64,000 nt of DNA from Pelomonas sp. Root1237 (GTDB lineage: Bacteria > Pseudomonadota > Gammaproteobacteria > Burkholderiales > Burkholderiaceae_C). Numbering within the stretch: the stretch's first letter is position 1; the number at the start of each line of letters is the position of its first letter. Position numbers and translations under genes: made by a program. The DNA lies in assembly GCF_001425055.1 (NCBI RefSeq), contig NZ_LMDK01000018.1, positions 310,001 through 374,000 of the forward strand. The letters run 5' to 3'. Of this stretch, positions 30,735 to 39,468 are shown one piece after another. Under the pieces are notes generated by a model. The model had not been told where the DNA came from. It searched no databases and saw only the letters and a list, made by a program, of their open reading frames with translations.

Positions 30735-31744
30735 GCCCGGCAGATACCCGCCCCAAAACGGCCGTGCAGCTGCAGCTCAATGGCATGGGCGATCTTGTGT
30801 GGCACGCGCAGTACTTCCGCTGCGTGGCCGAGCAGAGCCGCGACGGCCAGGTCAGCCTCATCGCCGCGCCCACCACGATGGCCCGCGAGCTGCTGGGCCA
30901 CGAACCCTGGGTGCGCGAAATCATCGATTTCGACCGGCGCCCGCGCAAGAGCGAGCGTCGCCGCGGCCGCCACAGCGGCCTGGATGGGCTGCTGCGCCTG
31001 GGTGCCGAGCTGGCCCCCAAGCGTTTCGACCGCATGGTGCTGTTTTCTGACCATCCGGGTCGCGCCATCATCGTCTGCTGGCGCGCCGGCATCCGCACCG
31101 TCCTCGGCTTCGGCGAGACCTGGCTGCAGCGCCTGCTGCTGACCCGATCGCCCTGGATCAGTCGCTACCGCGGCCCCGCCGTGGCCGGCCACAAAGACGC
31201 GACGAATTTCTCCATCGCCCAGGGTTTCTGCAGCGCGCCCATCGTGCCGCGCATCAGCGTGCGCCCCGATGCGCTGGCGCGCATGGGCGAGCGCCTGGCG
31301 CCATTACCGCGGCCCTTTCATGCACTGGCCATCGGCGCGTCCGAGCCCTACAAGCAGTGGGGCGAAGACAACTTCGTCGAACTGGCCAATCGCCTGGCCG
31401 CGCGTGGCCACGGGGTCCTGCTGCTGGGCGGGCCGGCGGAAGACGTGCTGGCGCAGGCCATCCTGGCGCGCGTCGAGCCGGCATTGCGCGAGCGCGTGGC
31501 GACGATGACCGACAGCAGCGTCGCCGAGAGCGTGGCGGCCCTGTCGCTGGCGCGGTCCTGCATCGGCAACGACACGGGTGCCGTCAACATCGCGGCCGCG
31601 GTGGCCACGCATGCCTTCATCGTGCTCGGCCCGCGCCCGCCGCTGGAGCATGACCCCGAGCATGTGCACTTGCTGCAGGCCGCGCAGCTGTCGGACATCC
31701 GCGCCGCGGACGTCGAGGCCCGTGTGCAAGACGTGATCGGCTAG
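30731..31744 (+). CDS. Heptosyltransferase-family (GT9) LPS core glycosyltransferase, copy 2
   Basis: This 337-residue GT9 protein resembles copy 1 over its full length. Shared stretches include NGMGDLVWHAQYF, LLGHEPWVREIIDFDRRPR and GASEPYKQWGEDNF, and the nucleotide-binding segment reads CIGNDTGAVNIAAAVATHAF. The tandem pair is most simply a duplication that has diverged. Two successive heptosyl transfers are normal for inner-core assembly. The stop TAG at 31742-31744 shares CTAG with the convergent glycosyltransferase. Acceptor specificity is unknown. Confidence 0.87.
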   Translation: MSPADTRPKTAVQLQLNGMGDLVWHAQYFRCVAEQSRDGQVSLIAAPTTMARELLGHEPWVREIIDFDRRPRKSERRRGRHSGLDGLLRLGAELAPKRFDRMVLFSDHPGRAIIVCWRAGIRTVLGFGETWLQRLLLTRSPWISRYRGPAVAGHKDATNFSIAQGFCSAPIVPRISVRPDALARMGERLAPLPRPFHALAIGASEPYKQWGEDNFVELANRLAARGHGVLLLGGPAEDVLAQAILARVEPALRERVATMTDSSVAESVAALSLARSCIGNDTGAVNIAAAVATHAFIVLGPRPPLEHDPEHVHLLQAAQLSDIRAADVEARVQDVIG

Positions 31745-32838
31745 CGCGCCAGCGCTTCCCGCCAGACCGCCAGCGTCCCGCGGGCCGTGACCTCCCAGGT
31801 CCGCGTGCGCGCGTAGGCCAGTGCCGCTGCGCGGCGAGCGGGCGTCATCGCCACCGCGGCCGCAATGCCCGCGGCCAGCGCCTCGATGTCTTCCGGGTCT
31901 GCGATCGCGGCGTGGCCACCAGCCGCCTCGGGGCAACTGCCGCGGTCGCTGGCCAGCACGGGCGTGCCACAGGCCATGGCCTCCAGGATGGGCAGGCCAT
32001 AGCCTTCGTACAAGGACGGGAAGAGATAGGCCGCCGCGCCAGCGTAGAGCGCGGGCAGGTCCGTGTCGCTGACAAAGCCTGCGAAGTGCACGCGCGAGGC
32101 CAGGCCCAGCTCGGCAAGCCGTGCCGCCAGGGCCTCGCCTTGGGTGCGGGAGTGTTCGCCGCAGACCAACAATGTGTAGTCCTGGCCGAAGCGCCCAGCG
32201 GCGAAGGCCTCGATGGTGCGTGCCAGGTTCTTGTTGGGCGTGGAGCCGACGAACAACAGATAGGGCCCCGCCAGCCCATGGCGCGTGCGCACGGCCTGAA
32301 TCTCGTCCGCCGTGTGCGGCCGGAACTCGGGTGCGACGCCCGGATGGACGACCTTGAGCCGCGCCGGATCACCGCCGACCAGGCGCAGGAAGTCCTGCCG
32401 CGTGTTCTCGCTGACGCACACCAGCCGCGCGCAGCTGTCGCGCAGATGTTCGTAGTGGCGCAGCTTGCGCTGGCGCTTCTTCTCGTCGGTGTAGTTGATG
32501 TTCAGCGCCGCGTAGAGGTCGTGCACGGTCGCGACGGTGGGCACGCGCCAGGGCGGCTGGCGTTCGTCGGGCACATGCAGCAAGGCACAGGCCGGGCGCG
32601 GCAGCGGCCAGACGGGGCCCCACCAACAGCGGCTGGACAGCCGGGGCCCCTGGGCCAGCCGGTCGCGCAGCTGCCAGCGCGAGCGCTTGCACAGCTGCAG
32701 CAGCTCGAATTCGTCCTGCGGTGGCACCTGCAGCGCCGACAAGGCTTCGATGAGCTGGCGCGTGTAGCGGCCGATGCCGGTGCCGCGTTCGTCGGTCAGG
32801 TTGGTGGCCTCGATCGCGAAGACGGGCGGGCGGCTCAT
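31741..32838 (-). CDS. Family-4-type glycosyltransferase (GT-B)
   Basis: This 365-residue retaining glycosyltransferase starts at the ATG at 32838 (MSRPPVFAIEATNL), 1 nt beyond the gmhB stop. Recognisable motifs are ERGTGIGRYTRQLIEAL near the N-terminus, the donor-binding LLFVGSTPNKNLARTIEAF, and FPSLYEGYGLPILEAMACGTPVLASDRGSCPE with the EX7E-like glutamates. It follows the ADP-heptose genes on the same strand and faces the heptosyltransferase pair, so it probably adds a sugar to the LPS core. A mannosyl- or glucosyltransferase activity is likely from family members; the exact sugar is not readable. Confidence 0.88.
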   Translation of the reverse strand: MSRPPVFAIEATNLTDERGTGIGRYTRQLIEALSALQVPPQDEFELLQLCKRSRWQLRDRLAQGPRLSSRCWWGPVWPLPRPACALLHVPDERQPPWRVPTVATVHDLYAALNINYTDEKKRQRKLRHYEHLRDSCARLVCVSENTRQDFLRLVGGDPARLKVVHPGVAPEFRPHTADEIQAVRTRHGLAGPYLLFVGSTPNKNLARTIEAFAAGRFGQDYTLLVCGEHSRTQGEALAARLAELGLASRVHFAGFVSDTDLPALYAGAAAYLFPSLYEGYGLPILEAMACGTPVLASDRGSCPEAAGGHAAIADPEDIEALAAGIAAAVAMTPARRAAALAYARTRTWEVTARGTLAVWREALAR

Positions 32839-32839
32839 G

Positions 32840-33385
32840 TCAGGCGATGCCCAGTGCGTCCAGCGCCTGCGGGAGGTCGAGGTAGTCCACGGCCGACGGG
32901 GTCGGCTGCCCGTTCTTCGCGAGAAGAACGCGGCGCCCGACACCTGCCGCCCGGCCAGCTTCGACGTCCGATGGCTTGTCGCCGAACATCAGCGAGCCGG
33001 CGAGGTCGATGTCCAGCGCTTCGGCGCTGCGCAGGATCATGCCGGGCGCGGGCTTGCGGCAGTCGCAGTCGAGCGCGTAGCGAGGCAACTGCGCGTCGGG
33101 CAGGTGGGGGCAGTACTCGATGGCGGCCAGCGTGATGCCCTGTTGCGCCAGGTGCTCCCGCAGCGCGTCGTGCAGATGCTGCACCGCCGCTTCGTCGTAG
33201 TAGCCGCGCGCCACGCCCGACTGGTTGGTCACGATGACGAGGGCGTAACCGGCAGCCTGCAGGCGGCGCAGGCCATCCAACGCGCCGGGCACGAAGCTGA
33301 AGTCCTCCCAGCGGTAGACGTAGCCGTGGTCGATGTTGATGACGCCGTCGCGGTCGAGGAAGGCGGCGGGGCGGCGTGCGCTCAT
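32840..33385 (-). CDS. gmhB: D-glycero-beta-D-manno-heptose 1,7-bisphosphate 7-phosphatase
   Basis: This 181-residue HAD phosphatase removes the 7-phosphate in ADP-heptose synthesis. The catalytic FLDRDGVIN (Asp11 and Asp13), VTNQSGVARGYY, the zinc-binding cysteine/histidine loop YCPHLPDAQ...CDCRKPAPGM, and MFGDKPSDVEAG are all present. The start is the ATG at 33385, overlapping hldC by ATGA. It is part of the complete gmhA-hldA-hldC-gmhB operon, so ADP-L-glycero-D-manno-heptose can be made up to the final epimerisation. The epimerase HldD is not in the window. Confidence 0.95.
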   Translation of the reverse strand: MSARRPAAFLDRDGVINIDHGYVYRWEDFSFVPGALDGLRRLQAAGYALVIVTNQSGVARGYYDEAAVQHLHDALREHLAQQGITLAAIEYCPHLPDAQLPRYALDCDCRKPAPGMILRSAEALDIDLAGSLMFGDKPSDVEAGRAAGVGRRVLLAKNGQPTPSAVDYLDLPQALDALGIA

Positions 33386-33879
33386 CGGCCCTGTGCGCGG
33401 ATGCGGTTGACCAGGGCGGTCGTCGAGTAGCCGTCGACGAAGGGAATGGCGCGCGCATCGCCCCCCCACGAACGCACGAGGCGCGTCTCTTCCAGCGCTT
33501 CCATGTCGTAGTCGCCGCCCTTCACGTAGAGCTGCGGGCGCACGCGCGCCAGCAGTGCGCAAGGCGTGGGCTCGTCGAAGAACAGCACCGCGTCGACCGA
33601 CGCCAGGCCAGCCAGCACCAGGGCGCGGTCGACGTCGCGGTTCAGCGGCCGGTCCGGCCCTTTGCCGAGGCCACGCGCGGAGGCGTCGGAGTTGACGGCC
33701 ACGACGAGGCTCGCCCCTTGCTCGCGCGCCGCATGCAGGTAGGCCACATGACCGCGGTGCAGCACATCGAACACGCCGTTGGTGAACACCATGGGGCGGC
33801 ACAGCGTGGCCAACCGCGCTGCCAGCGCGGCGTCGCCCAGCGCGGCGGCGTCGATGAGCTTGTCTTCCAGCATGCTCAT
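33382..33879 (-). CDS. hldC: D-glycero-beta-D-manno-heptose 1-phosphate adenylyltransferase (separate HldE C-domain)
   Basis: This 165-residue nucleotidyltransferase activates heptose-1-phosphate with ATP to ADP-heptose. The cytidylyltransferase-like core is clear: VFTNGVFDVLHRGHVAYL (HxGH at HRGH), AVNSDASARGLGKGPDRP, and YVKGGDYDME. In enterobacteria this domain is fused to the kinase as HldE; here it is a separate gene, as in many betaproteobacteria. The gene overlaps hldA and gmhB as ATGA on both sides, indicating tight translational coupling. Confidence 0.94.
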   Translation of the reverse strand: MSMLEDKLIDAAALGDAALAARLATLCRPMVFTNGVFDVLHRGHVAYLHAAREQGASLVVAVNSDASARGLGKGPDRPLNRDVDRALVLAGLASVDAVLFFDEPTPCALLARVRPQLYVKGGDYDMEALEETRLVRSWGGDARAIPFVDGYSTTALVNRIRAQGR

Positions 33880-34811
33880 GCCGCCAGCTCGTCGTAGCTC
33901 ACAGTTGCCGTGCCGAACTTGCCGACGACGATGCCGCCAGCTTTGTTGGCCAGGCGCATGGCTTCGGGCAGCGGCACGCCGGCGCCGGTCATCACGGCCA
34001 GCGTCGCGATGACGGTGTCGCCTGCGCCGGTCACGTCGAACACCTCGCGGGCGCGTGCCGGCTCGTGAGTGACGCCGCTGGCTTCGAACAGCGTCATGCC
34101 TTCTTCCGAGCGCGTCAGCAGCACGGCGCCGACGTCGATGTCGGCGCGCAGCGTCTCGACCTTGGCGCGCAGCTCTTCCTCGCCGCGCCAGGCGCCCGCG
34201 ACCTGGGCCAGTTCGCCCCGGTTGGGCGTGATGACGCTGGCGCCGGCGTAGCGCTTGTAGTCGCTGCCCTTGGGGTCGACCAGCACGGGCTTGCCCGCGG
34301 CGCGGGCCATTTCGATCATGCGCGGGATGTGCGTGAGGCCGCCCTTGCCATAGTCGGAGAACAGCACGACGTCGTGTCGGGGCAACTGCTCGGCGAAGGC
34401 CTCAAGCATCTCGCCCAGCGCCTCGTGGTCGGGCTCGTTCTCGAAGTCCACGCGCAGCAACTGCTGGGCGCGGCCAATGATGCGCAGCTTGACGATGGTG
34501 TAGAGCTGCTTGTCCTCGCGCAGCACGGTTTCGATGTCGCGCTCGTGCAGCAGTTCGCGCAGGCGGCGGGCCGGTTCGTCCTGGCCGACGACGGTCAGCA
34601 GTGTGGCCCGCGCGCCCAGCGTGCGGATGTTGAGCGCGACGTTGGCGGCGCCACCGAGTCGCTCTTCCTCGCGCTCGATGCGCACGACGGGCACGGGCGC
34701 CTCGGGCGAGATGCGCTCCACGGCCCCGTGCCAATAGCGGTCCAGCATGACGTCGCCGACGACGAGGATGCGGCGGGAGGCGAGCAGTTCACGCGAGGGC
34801 AGGGCGCTCAT
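33876..34811 (-). CDS. hldA: D-glycero-beta-D-manno-heptose-7-phosphate kinase (separate HldE N-domain)
   Basis: This 311-residue ribokinase/PfkB-family sugar kinase phosphorylates heptose-7-phosphate at C1. It shows the N-terminal GDVMLDRYWHGAVERISPEAPVPVV, GGAANVALNIRTLGA, and the active-site DVTGAGDTVIATLAV near residue 265. The ATG at 34811 (MSALPSREL) overlaps the gmhA stop as ATGA. The frame continues upstream inside gmhA, but this is antisense-free readthrough without similarity. Together with hldC it replaces the bifunctional HldE. Confidence 0.94.
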   Translation of the reverse strand: MSALPSRELLASRRILVVGDVMLDRYWHGAVERISPEAPVPVVRIEREEERLGGAANVALNIRTLGARATLLTVVGQDEPARRLRELLHERDIETVLREDKQLYTIVKLRIIGRAQQLLRVDFENEPDHEALGEMLEAFAEQLPRHDVVLFSDYGKGGLTHIPRMIEMARAAGKPVLVDPKGSDYKRYAGASVITPNRGELAQVAGAWRGEEELRAKVETLRADIDVGAVLLTRSEEGMTLFEASGVTHEPARAREVFDVTGAGDTVIATLAVMTGAGVPLPEAMRLANKAGGIVVGKFGTATVSYDELAA

Positions 34812-35380
34812 TGGCCCACGCCCAGGTTGGCCTCGATCAGGCCGCACAGCGTGTGGCCGATCAGCAGGTGCGCCTCCTGGATGCGGGCGGTGATGCCGTG
34901 CGGCACGATGATGCTGTCGTCGCACAGCGCGCCCAGCTTGCCGCCGTCACGGCCCAGCAGGCCCAGCGTGTAGATGCCCATGGCCTTGGCGGCCTCGACG
35001 GCGCGCAGCACATTGGCCGAGTTGCCCGAGGTCGAGATGCCGATCAGCGCATCGCCGGCGCGGCCGAGGCCCTGGACCTGGCGGACGAACACATCGTCAA
35101 AGCTGTAATCGTTGCCGATGCAGGTCAGCGCCGAGCTGTCGGTCGTCAGCGCCAGGCCGGCGAGCGGGCGGCGGTCCTTGATGAAGCGGCCGGTCAGCTC
35201 GGAGGCCAGGTGCTGGCTGTCCGCGGCCGAGCCGCCGTTGCCGCAGAACATGATCTTGCCGCCCGCCTTCAGCGCGTCGGCGAGCCGTTGGCCGGCCTGC
35301 TGCACTTGTGGGTCCAGCGCTCCCAGGAGTTGCATCAGTTGCAGGTGTTCATCGAGATTGCGCAGAAACAGGGAACTCAT
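34808..35380 (-). CDS. gmhA: Phosphoheptose isomerase
   Basis: This 190-residue SIS-domain enzyme converts sedoheptulose-7-phosphate to D-glycero-D-manno-heptose-7-phosphate, the first step of ADP-heptose synthesis. Diagnostic parts are FCGNGGSAADSQHLASELTG, IGNDYSFDDVFVRQV and ISTSGNSANVLRA, and the C-terminal helix has QEAHLLIGHTLCGLIE. The ATG at 35380 (MSSLFLRNLDEH) is chosen because the frame upstream lacks similarity. It is the first gene of the minus-strand heptose operon. Promoter elements are not clear in the 349 bp upstream. Confidence 0.95.
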   Translation of the reverse strand: MSSLFLRNLDEHLQLMQLLGALDPQVQQAGQRLADALKAGGKIMFCGNGGSAADSQHLASELTGRFIKDRRPLAGLALTTDSSALTCIGNDYSFDDVFVRQVQGLGRAGDALIGISTSGNSANVLRAVEAAKAMGIYTLGLLGRDGGKLGALCDDSIIVPHGITARIQEAHLLIGHTLCGLIEANLGVGQ

Positions 35381-35729
35381 GAGGAGACCGGGGCTCTCAC
35401 CCGCTTGCAGACCGATGGTTTCAAGTATCGGTGATGGGGCGGTGGTGCCAGCCGACTGACCCGCGCTGGAGGGGCGGGGCACTCGCGCACAGGCGGGGCA
35501 CGCGGCCAAAGGGCGTGGTGACGGGACGCGAGAGTCCTCATGCAGATCGGGAGTTGCAGCCATTCTCCAAAGACAATGGCTGCAACTCCCGAAGATGCTC
35601 GAATCAAACCTGGAGATTAATATTCCTGGATGGAACTCCTGCCAAGCGATTCCAATTTGGAACTGGTCGGGTGCGCCAGTGGATTGGCTGGCACACCCTG
35701 CAGTTCAACGGCTGTGCTGAAGCGGAATA
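35381..35729. other. Non-coding interval upstream of gmhA, containing a perfect hairpin
   Basis: These 349 bp lie between gmhA and the secreted repeat-protein gene. The gmhA-proximal half is GC-rich. The distal half (about 35540-35729) is noticeably AT-richer and holds an 18-bp perfect inverted repeat. Open frames across it are continuations of neighbouring genes or antisense to the glycine tail, and none looks real. A gmhA promoter is expected here but I could not identify convincing -35/-10 elements. Confidence 0.6.
35547..35592. repeat. Perfect 18-bp inverted repeat with 10-nt loop
   Basis: The arms are 35547-35564 (TCGGGAGTTGCAGCCATT) and 35575-35592 (AATGGCTGCAACTCCCGA), exactly complementary, with loop CTCCAAAGAC. 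On RNA this would form a very stable stem on either strand. Neither side has a T-tract, so it is not a standard intrinsic terminator. It lies 3' of the secreted-protein gene and 5' of gmhA. A Rho-independent-like processing or mRNA stabilising hairpin, or a regulatory site, are possible readings. Confidence 0.85.
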
Positions 35730-36458
<729 letters not shown>

Positions 36459-36741
36459 CTTACCCTTGCGTATATGTGACTTCTCTGATTTGCCGGCCCG
36501 AAATATATGGCCGTTCTAACTGAACAGAACGTGGATCGAGGCCGGCTTTGAGGAGCTTACGTTGGGGTTGTTTACCTGTTGATTACTGGCTGTGGCTCTT
36601 CCGTGCTTCGCGCGAACCCTAATATCGAGAGTGATGGGAGTTAGAGGTGCGCGGCGTGTCGCCGTGTGCTCGCGGCCGGGGCCGCAGTTGCGGCGAGCAA
36701 GGGCTTCGACGAAGCCAGGCAGGTCTGCAGCTGAGGTGGCT
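36459..36741. promoter_or_regulatory. Interval upstream of the secreted repeat-protein gene
   Basis: The 283 bp between the secreted protein and the capsule-type transferase should hold the secreted gene's promoter. The part next to the start codon (about 36459-36600) is AT-richer than the surroundings, fitting the composition of the gene itself. A purine-rich AAGGGTAAG lies just upstream of the ATG at 36458 and can serve as ribosome-binding site. I see no clear repeat or RNA gene. Confidence 0.4.
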
Positions 36742-37689
36742 TTACTTGCTGCGGTCCATAAGCTGGACCAGGGCGCTGAAGGGCGACACGAGGCCGCGGC
36801 GCCAGTTGCGCTCGACGATGGCGCGGTCAGCGCTGCGCAGTTTGAGCACGGCGGGCAGCACGCGCGGGCAGGGCACCAGGGCCAAGCGAGCGTACAAGTG
36901 GCGATGACGCCAGCCGACGCCGGCCTGCCAGGCGAGAGGGCCGTCCTCGGCGCGCAGCAGCACGAGACGAGCGAGCTGGGGCTCGCAGTCCAGCAGCTCC
37001 GTTGCTGCAATCTGCATCAATCGATGGCGCTGGAGGTCATCGGGCAGCGCCTGGACGACGCGTGCATGCCGGCCATCGGTCTGCAGGCGCGGCAGCAGCG
37101 CCTCGGCGCCTTCGTCCAGCGCCCGGTCGAAGTCGGCAGCCAGCGCGGTCACGAAAGCCCCGCCAGGCACCGAAGCCATCAGCCAGTTCTCGATGATGGG
37201 CAGCTCAGGCCGGGTTGTGTAGCGGTCGATGTAGAAGCCGACATAGTCCGCGGCGCGGCGCCGGCGCGTCTCGTGCAGCCAGCCCAAGTCGCGGCTCAGC
37301 AGCATGGAGGCGTCCATCCAGACACCGCCGTGCCGCGCCAGCAGCTGGACGCGCAGCCAGTCGGCCTGGCGGTGGGGCGGCATCTCGTCGAAATCTGTTC
37401 GCAGCGCGGGCAGCCATTGCGAGACGCTGGTGCGGTCCAGCAGGCGCAGTTGGTGGTCGGGCGCGAAGCGGCGCCAGTTGGCCAGGCAGTCCTGGATGAA
37501 GGCCGGCGCCGGGCTGGGCTGCCAGTAGGTCCAGATGATCCTGGGAATCTCGTCCTGGCAGAGCGGCGCGTTGTCGCCCACCATGATGGCGCGGGTCTGC
37601 GTCGGTACGCGGGCCCTCAGCACGGTGGCCAGTTCGCGCAGGAACAGGCCGGCGACGATGAGGACGATGCCCGTGGACAACCAGGGCAT
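36742..37689 (-). CDS. Capsular-polysaccharide-synthesis/GT32-like glycosyltransferase, membrane-anchored
   Basis: This 315-residue protein has an N-terminal membrane helix (MPWLSTGIVLIVAGLFL). Its catalytic domain resembles the capsular polysaccharide synthesis family and GT32 transferases: IPRIIWTYWQPSPAPAF, WLRVQLLARHGGVWMDAS (the usual D-x-D appears as DAS) and RPELPIIENWLMASVPG. These enzymes add a sugar from an NDP-sugar donor. The aspartate-to-serine change in the D-x-D position is usual in part of this family, so activity is likely. It begins directly after kdoO (1-nt spacing), forming the last gene of a three-gene LPS or capsule modification cassette. Confidence 0.82.
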   Translation of the reverse strand: MPWLSTGIVLIVAGLFLRELATVLRARVPTQTRAIMVGDNAPLCQDEIPRIIWTYWQPSPAPAFIQDCLANWRRFAPDHQLRLLDRTSVSQWLPALRTDFDEMPPHRQADWLRVQLLARHGGVWMDASMLLSRDLGWLHETRRRRAADYVGFYIDRYTTRPELPIIENWLMASVPGGAFVTALAADFDRALDEGAEALLPRLQTDGRHARVVQALPDDLQRHRLMQIAATELLDCEPQLARLVLLRAEDGPLAWQAGVGWRHRHLYARLALVPCPRVLPAVLKLRSADRAIVERNWRRGLVSPFSALVQLMDRSK

Positions 37690-38553
37690 TCAGGTCAGCC
37701 GGCGGTCTAGCTGGCGCTCAAGGATGGCGAGGGGGCTGGCCGTGCGGTCCACCTGGGCCTCGGCCGGCAAGTGCAGGGTCTGTTCCATCATGAACTGGCC
37801 GGACATGACCGCATGCGACGTCTGGTCGGAATAGCAAACCCAGGTCGAGCCAGGCGGGAAGGGCATCTCGACCTGCGGGCTGCTGCGCTGGTAGTCCAGG
37901 TCGCCCTTCATGCCGTCGTGCAACTGCAGCATCAGGTGGTCGTATTCGGTGCGCAGCGACTTGGTCACGTGCAGCGCCTTCAGGGCCTTGGCCTGCCAGG
38001 CCACATAAGGCTTGGCGCGTGGCACGAAGCGCCGGGCGATGTCCTCGAAGGCCTCGCCGACGCGCCAGACGCGCGGCTCGCCGTTGGGGTTGAGGTTGGT
38101 GAACACACGCAGAATGCGCTCGCCGCGGTTGGGGCGCGAGGGGAAGGCGTCCACATGCAGGCGGCGGTCATCAGCGCGCCAGGACTGCACGCGCGACTCG
38201 ACCTGCATGGGCCGATAGCTCGTGGGTGCCAGGCGCAGCGCCGGCTTGTAGGTTGGCGCGATTGCGTCGATCAGCGAGCAGGCGCGGGCGCGGAAACGCC
38301 CGATCATGGCTGCCAGCCTTGCCCGCTCTTCGCCCTGCACGGCGGCGCCAGCGAGCACGCCGTCAAGGCGCAGGCTGATGTTGCGTGCCTTCTCGTCACG
38401 CACGTCGGGGCGCAGCAGCCCGGCTTCTTCTGAAGTCAGCTCGAAGCGCAGCTCGGGGAAGAACAGCACCCGACCGGCTTCCAGGTCGGGCACGAGACCA
38501 TGCCTGGGCGAGGTCCAGTCGCGGCTGTCGACAGTGACGATGCGGTTGTCCAT
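37690..38553 (-). CDS. kdoO: Kdo hydroxylase
   Basis: This 287-residue Fe(II)/2-oxoglutarate-dependent enzyme of the KdoO family hydroxylates the outer Kdo of lipid A-Kdo2 at C3 to give Ko (D-glycero-D-talo-oct-2-ulosonic acid). Visible iron ligands are His133 and Asp135 in LHVDAFPSRPNRGERI, and a distal histidine in SDQTSHAVMSGQ. SYRPMQVESRVQSWRADDRR and VFTNLNPNGEPRVWRVGE are characteristic. The ATG at 38553 (MDNRIVTVDSRDW) is chosen. It lies between two glycosyltransferase genes, supporting a role in LPS core modification. KdoO is known from Burkholderia and Yersinia. Confidence 0.88.
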   Translation of the reverse strand: MDNRIVTVDSRDWTSPRHGLVPDLEAGRVLFFPELRFELTSEEAGLLRPDVRDEKARNISLRLDGVLAGAAVQGEERARLAAMIGRFRARACSLIDAIAPTYKPALRLAPTSYRPMQVESRVQSWRADDRRLHVDAFPSRPNRGERILRVFTNLNPNGEPRVWRVGEAFEDIARRFVPRAKPYVAWQAKALKALHVTKSLRTEYDHLMLQLHDGMKGDLDYQRSSPQVEMPFPPGSTWVCYSDQTSHAVMSGQFMMEQTLHLPAEAQVDRTASPLAILERQLDRRLT

Positions 38554-38563
38554 GCCCCTGGCC

Positions 38564-39304
38564 TCATTCACGCCAATGATCGGCGATCCACTTTGCCGGG
38601 CGGGCGTGACGCCAGTTGCCTTCCGAGCGGCCGACCAGCGCATCGGGTGGGTTCATCACGCCGTGGAAGACCAGCACGCGCGCGCCGGCCGGAATGAAGG
38701 GGTCGCGCCAGAAGCTGGTGGGCCACATCGGCAGGCAGTGGTACTTGTAGCTGGCACACCAGTCTTTGGGCCAGTAGCCCAGCTTGCCCTGGTCGTGCAG
38801 GAAATGGCTGAGATATTCCTGCTCGTTGCGGTACTTGGCGCGCACCTCGTCCTGGTGAGCGATGAAGTGGGCCAGCACGTCGGCGTGGGCGCCGATGCGG
38901 AAACGGTAGACCGAGGAGTTGCCCGTCACGCGCCAGGGGCGCTTCCAGTCCTTGATGATGAGGAAGTCGCCGGGCACAGCGAAGAATTCGGTCAGGTCGC
39001 CGACGATGACGACGTCCAGGTCCAGGAACAGGGCCGTGCCCTTCAGGCCGAAGAGGTCGGCCTGGTAGGTGCCGAGCTTTTTCCAGCCGCCATCGCGCTT
39101 GCCTTGGCTGGCGTGCGTCTCGGGCAGCGGCAGGCTTTCGACCTCGGAGCGGATGCCGTTGGCGTCATCGGTGAAGCAGACGAAGCGGAAGGGGCCGCGC
39201 AGGTGGCGCGCGGCCATGCCGTACAGGCGGTTGACGTACTCGGGGCCGTACTTGGTGCCCCACTTCATGCAGATGACGAAGCGGTCTTCGGCTGCGCTGC
39301 TCAT
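38564..39304 (-). CDS. Putative nucleotide-sugar glycosyltransferase (GT-A, DxD)
   Basis: This 246-residue cytoplasmic protein has the GT-A hallmark ALFLDLDVVIVGDL, with DxD for metal and NDP-sugar binding, preceded by GGWKKLGTYQADLFGLKG. Its N-terminal start is MSSAAEDRFVICMKWG and a conserved CASYKYHCLP occurs later. Similar proteins appear beside LPS and capsule genes. I use the ATG at 39304; the frame upstream (to 39352) is made of repeat copy C and is probably not translated. It precedes kdoO by 10 nt and likely belongs with it. Acceptor and donor are unknown. Confidence 0.78.
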   Translation of the reverse strand: MSSAAEDRFVICMKWGTKYGPEYVNRLYGMAARHLRGPFRFVCFTDDANGIRSEVESLPLPETHASQGKRDGGWKKLGTYQADLFGLKGTALFLDLDVVIVGDLTEFFAVPGDFLIIKDWKRPWRVTGNSSVYRFRIGAHADVLAHFIAHQDEVRAKYRNEQEYLSHFLHDQGKLGYWPKDWCASYKYHCLPMWPTSFWRDPFIPAGARVLVFHGVMNPPDALVGRSEGNWRHARPAKWIADHWRE

Positions 39305-39325
39305 TTCAGTTGTTCCATAGTCATT

Positions 39326-39467
39326 GCGGGCCGAGCGCCGGGCCGCTCCCAAGCCGGCCCGCGCTGGCGATGTGCTTGCCGGTCAATCCGGCAAGCATCG
39401 CCGTCCCCCCCGGGGGACCGGTCAGGCGCACCGCGTTCAGCGGTGTGCGGCTGGGCGAGGGGCTTCA
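39326..39467 (-). repeat. Intergenic repeat family, copy C (best-conserved hairpin)
   Basis: This third copy contains a perfect 10-bp hairpin, TGCTTGCCGG at 39373-39382 and CCGGCAAGCA at 39388-39397, around a TCAAT loop. It is extended by GGCGA pairing with TCGCC across a two-base bulge. A second GC hairpin (GTCCCC...GGGGAC) follows. The GAGGGGCTTCA end abuts the lapB stop codon. The copy fills the gap between lapB and the GT-A transferase gene, in the same orientation relative to the upstream gene as copies A and B. Confidence 0.85.
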
Positions 39468-39468
39468 T

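Noticed and set aside
35547-35592. Intrinsic terminator for the secreted-protein gene
   Set aside because: The hairpin is perfect but neither strand has a following T-tract, so I list it as an inverted repeat only.
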